From an uncultured Collinsella sp. (GTDB lineage: Bacteria > Actinomycetota > Coriobacteriia > Coriobacteriales > Coriobacteriaceae): DNA of 29,633 nt. Below are positions 25,650 through 29,633 of this stretch, in pieces; position 1 is the stretch's first letter; every line of letters starts with the position of its first letter. The stretch spans positions 1 through 29,633 of the forward strand of contig CAUFMB010000027.1 of the NCBI GenBank assembly GCA_959026535.1, written 5' to 3'. A program made the translations under genes and the position numbers. Below the pieces are notes generated by a model. The model was not told where the DNA came from, did no database searches, and saw nothing but the letters and a program-made list of their open reading frames with translations.

Positions 25650-27509
25650 CTACTGGGCAAACTGGCTGCGGTAGAGTTCGGCGTAGAAGCCGCCTGCCGC
25701 TAGCAGCTCGTCGTGCGTGCCGCGCTCGATAATCCGGCCGTCGCGCATCACCAGGATGCAGTCGGCGTTGCGAATCGTGCTCAGGCGATGCGCCACCACA
25801 AAGCTCGTGCGGCCGGCCATGAGCTCGTCGAATGCCGCCTGCACCTGCAGCTCGGTGCGAGTATCGATGCTCGACGTTGCCTCGTCCAGCAGCAGAATCG
25901 CCGGGTCGGTGAGCATGACACGCGCGATGCACAGCAGCTGTTTTTGACCCTGGCTAAACGTGCCGCCGTCCTCGCCGATGACTGTATCGTAGCCGCCTGG
26001 CAGCTGCACGATAAACTTGTGTGCGTGCGCGCACTTGGCCGCCTCGATAACCTGCTCGCGCGTGGCATCCGGGCAACCGTAAGCGATGTTTTCCGCCACC
26101 GTGCCCTCGAACAGCCAAGTGTCCTGCAGCACCATGCCAAAGGCACGGCGAAGGCTTGCGCGCGTGTAGTCACGCGAAGACCTGCCATCGACCATGATGC
26201 GTCCGGCATCGATATCGTAAAAGCGCAGCAGCAGGTTGATGAGCGTCGTCTTGCCGCAGCCCGTGGGGCCGACCAGGGCAAAGCGCATGCCGGGCTTAGC
26301 CTCGATGCAGATATCCTGCAGCAGTTTGCGGTCGGGCACGTAGCTAAAGTCCACATGCTCAAAGGCGACCTCGCCCTGCGGGGCGGCAAGTTCCACGGCA
26401 TCCGCCGCATCGGGCTCCTGCTCGCGGGCATCGAGCAGCGCAAACATGCGGCGCGCCGAGGCGTACGCGGTCTGGATCTGCGTAATGACATTGGTGACCT
26501 CGTTGAACGGCTTGGTGTACTGGTTGGCATAGGACAGGAAGATCTGCACGCCGCCCACCGTAAGCGCCGCGGGCACGCCCGTGATCACGCCCACGCAGCC
26601 GATCACAGCGACCACGGCATAGATGATGTTATTGATAAAACGCGTACCGGGGTTGGAGAGCGAACCCATAAACTGCGCGCGCTCGCCCGCGGTGTAGAGC
26701 TCGGCATTGAGGGCATCGAAGCGCTGCTGGGCGTTGGGACCATAGGCAAAGGCATCGACAAGCTTTTGCTCGCCTACGTACTCCTCGATATGACCACCGA
26801 GCTGCCCTTGAATACGCTGCTGTGCCGTAAAGCTTTTGTTGGAGAGCTTGGCGATAGCACCGGCTGCAAAAATGGAAAGCGGCGTGACGAGTACCACCAC
26901 GAGCGTCATGGTCAGGTTGATGGAAAGCATAAACGCGAGCGTGCCCACGATGGTAATAACACCGGTGAAGAGCTGCGTGAAGCCCTGCAGCAGACCGTCG
27001 CCCACCTGGTCGACGTCGTTGACCACGCGGCTCATGAGGTCGCCGTGGGCATGGCTGTCGATAAAGCTGAGCGGCATGCGGCTGAGCTTATCGCTCGCCT
27101 CCACGCGCATGTCGCGCACCGTTTCGTAGGACAGGCGGTTGACGCAGTAGCCCTGCAGCCACTGGAAGGCCGCGGCACCTACCACGACGAGCGCGAGTTT
27201 GGTAACGAGCGGCAGCAGCGCGTCGAAGTCCACCTGCCCGGCGGCGACGATAAGGTCGATGCCCTCGCCGATGAGAATCGGCGTGTAGAGCTGCAGAATC
27301 ACGGAGATGGCGGCACTCACAAACGACGCAACAAACGAAATGCGATGCGGACGAACGTAGCCCATCAGACGGCGAGTCACCGCACCCACGGGATAGCGCT
27401 CGGGGTCGCCGGGCTGGCGCGGACCGTCGCCCAGGTCGTTGAGGTTATCGTTACCGGACACGTTGGCCGTCATCGTGGCGACCGAACCGGAGGAAGTGTA
27501 CGGATTCAT
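25650..27509 (-). CDS. ABC exporter half-transporter, catalytic (canonical) subunit
   Basis: The 619-residue protein has a six-helix exporter membrane domain (about residues 55-350) fused to an ATPase domain: Walker A GPTGCGKTT (414-422), signature FSQGQ (518-522), Walker B LLLDEATSSID with catalytic Glu543, and switch His574 in AHRLST. The non-standard signature (SQGQ instead of SGGQ) is matched by defects in the partner. The start ATG follows the partner's stop directly (TAAATG), with AAAGGAGGG inside the partner's end, so the two are translationally coupled and form a heterodimer. The substrate (drug, lipid or peptide) cannot be told. Confidence 0.93.
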   Translation of the reverse strand: MNPYTSSGSVATMTANVSGNDNLNDLGDGPRQPGDPERYPVGAVTRRLMGYVRPHRISFVASFVSAAISVILQLYTPILIGEGIDLIVAAGQVDFDALLPLVTKLALVVVGAAAFQWLQGYCVNRLSYETVRDMRVEASDKLSRMPLSFIDSHAHGDLMSRVVNDVDQVGDGLLQGFTQLFTGVITIVGTLAFMLSINLTMTLVVVLVTPLSIFAAGAIAKLSNKSFTAQQRIQGQLGGHIEEYVGEQKLVDAFAYGPNAQQRFDALNAELYTAGERAQFMGSLSNPGTRFINNIIYAVVAVIGCVGVITGVPAALTVGGVQIFLSYANQYTKPFNEVTNVITQIQTAYASARRMFALLDAREQEPDAADAVELAAPQGEVAFEHVDFSYVPDRKLLQDICIEAKPGMRFALVGPTGCGKTTLINLLLRFYDIDAGRIMVDGRSSRDYTRASLRRAFGMVLQDTWLFEGTVAENIAYGCPDATREQVIEAAKCAHAHKFIVQLPGGYDTVIGEDGGTFSQGQKQLLCIARVMLTDPAILLLDEATSSIDTRTELQVQAAFDELMAGRTSFVVAHRLSTIRNADCILVMRDGRIIERGTHDELLAAGGFYAELYRSQFAQ

Positions 27510-29390
27510 TTAGCAGCCCTCCTTTGCGCAAATGGATGCCGGGGCAGTCGGGGCGGACGCGGGGCTTAGGGTGGACGCGGGCGCCGGAGTGGGCGCGAGC
27601 GCTGCACTCCCCTGCTGGCCCTCGAGCTCCTCGCGGCGCAGCTGCGACTGGCAAATCTCGCGATAGAGCTGGCAGGTCGCGTACAGCTCGTCATGCGTGC
27701 CCAGGCCCGCAACCGAGCCGTGGTCGAGTACGCAGATCATGTCGGCATCGCGAACGGTCGAGACGCGCTGGCTTACGATCACCGTCGTGAGCGGCAGCCC
27801 GCCCTCGGCGGCACCGCGCACGCTGCGCTCGCGAATGGCATGGCGAAGCGCCGCGTCGGTCTTAAAGTCGAGCGCCGACGCGGAGTCATCCATGATCAAT
27901 ATCTGAGGCGAACCAACCAAGGCACGCGCGATAGTCAGGCGCTGACGCTGGCCACCGCTAAAGTTCTTGCCGCCCGCCTCGACCGGGGCGTCTAAGCCCT
28001 GCGGCTTGTTGCGCACGAACTCGCTGGCCTGCGCCATGTCGAGTGCCGCCCAGAGCTCCTCGTCGGTCGCAGCTTCATCGCGCCAGGTCAGGTTGCTGCG
28101 GATGGAGCCGCTCACCAGCGACGCGCGCTGTGGAACGGTCGCGACCACACGGCGCAGCTGGTCGAGCGGCCAGGTGCGCACGTCGGCGCCCATCACGCTC
28201 ACGCTGCCGGTACTCGCATCGTACAGGCGCGGGATGAGCGAGACGAGCGTCGACTTACCGCTGCCCGTGCCGCCGATAATGCCGAGCGTCTTGCCCAGCG
28301 GCAGCTCCAGGGTCACATCGTTGACGGCGTTGGCAGCGCCGGCGCCAAACGAGAAGCTCGCATGGCTCAAGCCCAGCGCAGGAACGGGAGCGACATTGCC
28401 CGGCTTGGGCAGCGCGACCGGCTGGTTGCCCTCGTCGGTGATGCTCGGCACGCAATTGAGCACCTCGTTGATACGTGACGCACTCGCGCTCGCCTTGGTA
28501 AAGACCACGACCAGGTTGGCGACGTACACGATGGAGGTCAGGGTCTGCGTCATGTAGTTCACAAACGCCATGACCTGGCCCTGCGTAAGCTCGCCCACGT
28601 TGACCTGGATGCCGCCCACCCACAGGATGGCGCACACGCCCAGGTTCATCACCAAAAACGTGACGGGATTAAGGATTGACGAGAGCTTGCCCACCGCGAT
28701 GGCGGTATTGGCCTGGTCATCGGCGGCTTGGGCAAAGCGCTCGCGCTCGTGATCTTCGCGTACAAAGGCGCGAACCACGCGGGCGCCCGAAAGCCCCTCG
28801 CGGCAAATGAGCGCGATGCGGTCGAGCTTTGCCTGCAGCTGCTTGTAGTACGGAATGCAGCGCGCCATGACAAACCAAAACACCAGGCCAATGGCGGGCG
28901 TGCAAATCAAAAAGATGATGCCGAGCTTAAGGTCGATGGCAAGGGCCGCGCACATAGAGCCCACCGCCAAGAAGGGCCAGCGGATGAGCATGCGCACGCC
29001 CAGCGCCACGGCAAGCTGCACCTGGTTGACGTCGTTGGTGATGCGGGTGATAAGCGACGGCGTGCCAAAGCGGTCGAGTTCGGCATAGCTCAACTTGTTG
29101 ATGTGCTGGTAGAGCGCACCGCGGATATCGGTGCCCATGCCCTGCGAGGTGAGCGCCGCCATCTTTTGGCAGACGAGCGTAAACGAGATGCCGATCACAG
29201 CCATGGCGCCAAGCAGCATACCGTAGTGGACGACGGCGTTGACATCGTGTGCGCCAATACCCTTATCGATCATCTGGGCAATCACCAGCGGCGTCAGCAG
29301 GTCAAAGATCACTTCGATCAGCTTGCACGCTGGGCCGATCACCATATACCGGCGAAACTTACCACCAAAACGCCTGAGCAGCTCAATCAT
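27510..29390 (-). CDS. ABC exporter half-transporter, degenerate-site subunit
   Basis: The 626-residue protein has an exporter membrane domain (about residues 15-310) and an ATPase domain with Walker A GGTGSGKST (373-381) and a normal signature FSGGQ (477-481). The catalytic glutamate is Asp (LIMDDSASALD, residues 501-502), and the switch histidine is Gln541 (SQRVST). These are the usual marks of the inactive site in heterodimeric exporters. The last 35 residues form an Ala/Pro/Ser-rich tail ending in CAKEGC. The ATG at 29390 has AGGGAG ten bases before it; a TTG at 29423 is in frame but less likely. It is first in the pair; the 240 bases beyond it to the window end hold nothing I can support. 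Confidence 0.93.
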   Translation of the reverse strand: MIELLRRFGGKFRRYMVIGPACKLIEVIFDLLTPLVIAQMIDKGIGAHDVNAVVHYGMLLGAMAVIGISFTLVCQKMAALTSQGMGTDIRGALYQHINKLSYAELDRFGTPSLITRITNDVNQVQLAVALGVRMLIRWPFLAVGSMCAALAIDLKLGIIFLICTPAIGLVFWFVMARCIPYYKQLQAKLDRIALICREGLSGARVVRAFVREDHERERFAQAADDQANTAIAVGKLSSILNPVTFLVMNLGVCAILWVGGIQVNVGELTQGQVMAFVNYMTQTLTSIVYVANLVVVFTKASASASRINEVLNCVPSITDEGNQPVALPKPGNVAPVPALGLSHASFSFGAGAANAVNDVTLELPLGKTLGIIGGTGSGKSTLVSLIPRLYDASTGSVSVMGADVRTWPLDQLRRVVATVPQRASLVSGSIRSNLTWRDEAATDEELWAALDMAQASEFVRNKPQGLDAPVEAGGKNFSGGQRQRLTIARALVGSPQILIMDDSASALDFKTDAALRHAIRERSVRGAAEGGLPLTTVIVSQRVSTVRDADMICVLDHGSVAGLGTHDELYATCQLYREICQSQLRREELEGQQGSAALAPTPAPASTLSPASAPTAPASICAKEGC

Positions 29391-29633
29391 GTATAGGCGC
29401 TCCCTATCATCATCTCTCTTCAATCTGATTCATGATAGTACGGCGAGCACTGGAGATGCGTAAGCAACTCGTTACAGATGTTAAGGCGAAGCAAGCACGA
29501 AGGCCACCAGTACCCAAGGCATGTATCCGCCGCTGTTTTGGCAAAGCCAGCGAGCAACACAAAGCAAGGGATTAAATTAGGCTCTGTTAGACCAGGATTG
29601 ACATGCCGACCTGCCGGCTAACTCGCCGTCTCC

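Noticed and set aside
29598..29626. Rightward promoter starting with a perfect TTGACA at 29598
   Set aside because: The -10 position at 17 bases reads ACTCGC and no gene follows within the window.

Overview
The window is high-GC bacterial chromosome with dense short operons, good Shine-Dalgarno sites and a sortase-anchored (Gram-positive type) surface protein. Gene content (a UlaABC-type PTS with FSA-type aldolases, an LTA-synthase-like enzyme, a Kup with a KdpDE-like two-component system, a fused RlmKL) fits a gut Coriobacteriia genome, most likely Collinsella or a close relative. This assignment is an inference from gene content; no 16S or other marker is present.

Layout. 199-2346 (+): Tex. 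2728-6737 (-): a sugar PTS operon, aldolase 2 > IIA > IIB > IIC, then a terminator, then aldolase 1, which has its own upstream palindrome and its own terminator. 7086-7877 (+): a divergent DeoR-type regulator. The 348-bp gap between regulator and operon carries repeated operator-like boxes. 7923-8750 (-): HAD phosphatase, divergent from 8826-11384 (+), an RlmKL-like rRNA methyltransferase whose first methyltransferase half has lost its catalytic motifs. 11479-16227 (-): a potassium block read as kup > a 64-residue membrane protein > KdpD-like kinase > KdpE-like regulator. 16387-17262 (-): nitroreductase. 17476-19776 (+): LTA-synthase-like membrane sulfatase. 20096-24185 (-): a very large secreted, cell-wall-anchored FG-GAP/Fn3/Ig-like protein, split by a +1 frameshift near 21748. 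24987-25538 (-): flavodoxin-family protein. 25650-29390 (-): two adjoining ABC exporter half-transporters that form an asymmetric heterodimer. Positions 1-198 and 29391-29633 hold no gene that I can support.

The most unusual content is non-coding. (1) 24309-24777 is a tandem array of eight diverged palindromes with a strikingly regular period of about 62 bp, upstream of the surface-protein gene. (2) Two 129-133 bp elements, 19803-19935 (+) and 24816-24944 (-), share conserved single-stranded blocks, while their inner stems and outer arms differ in sequence but stay paired. This is the signature of a structured RNA or a folded mobile element. (3) Several other long hairpins (2626-2697, 11388-11454, 13851-13904, 16352-16384) indicate that palindromic intergenic repeats are a general habit of this genome. 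I know of no description of (1) or (2), but could not search.
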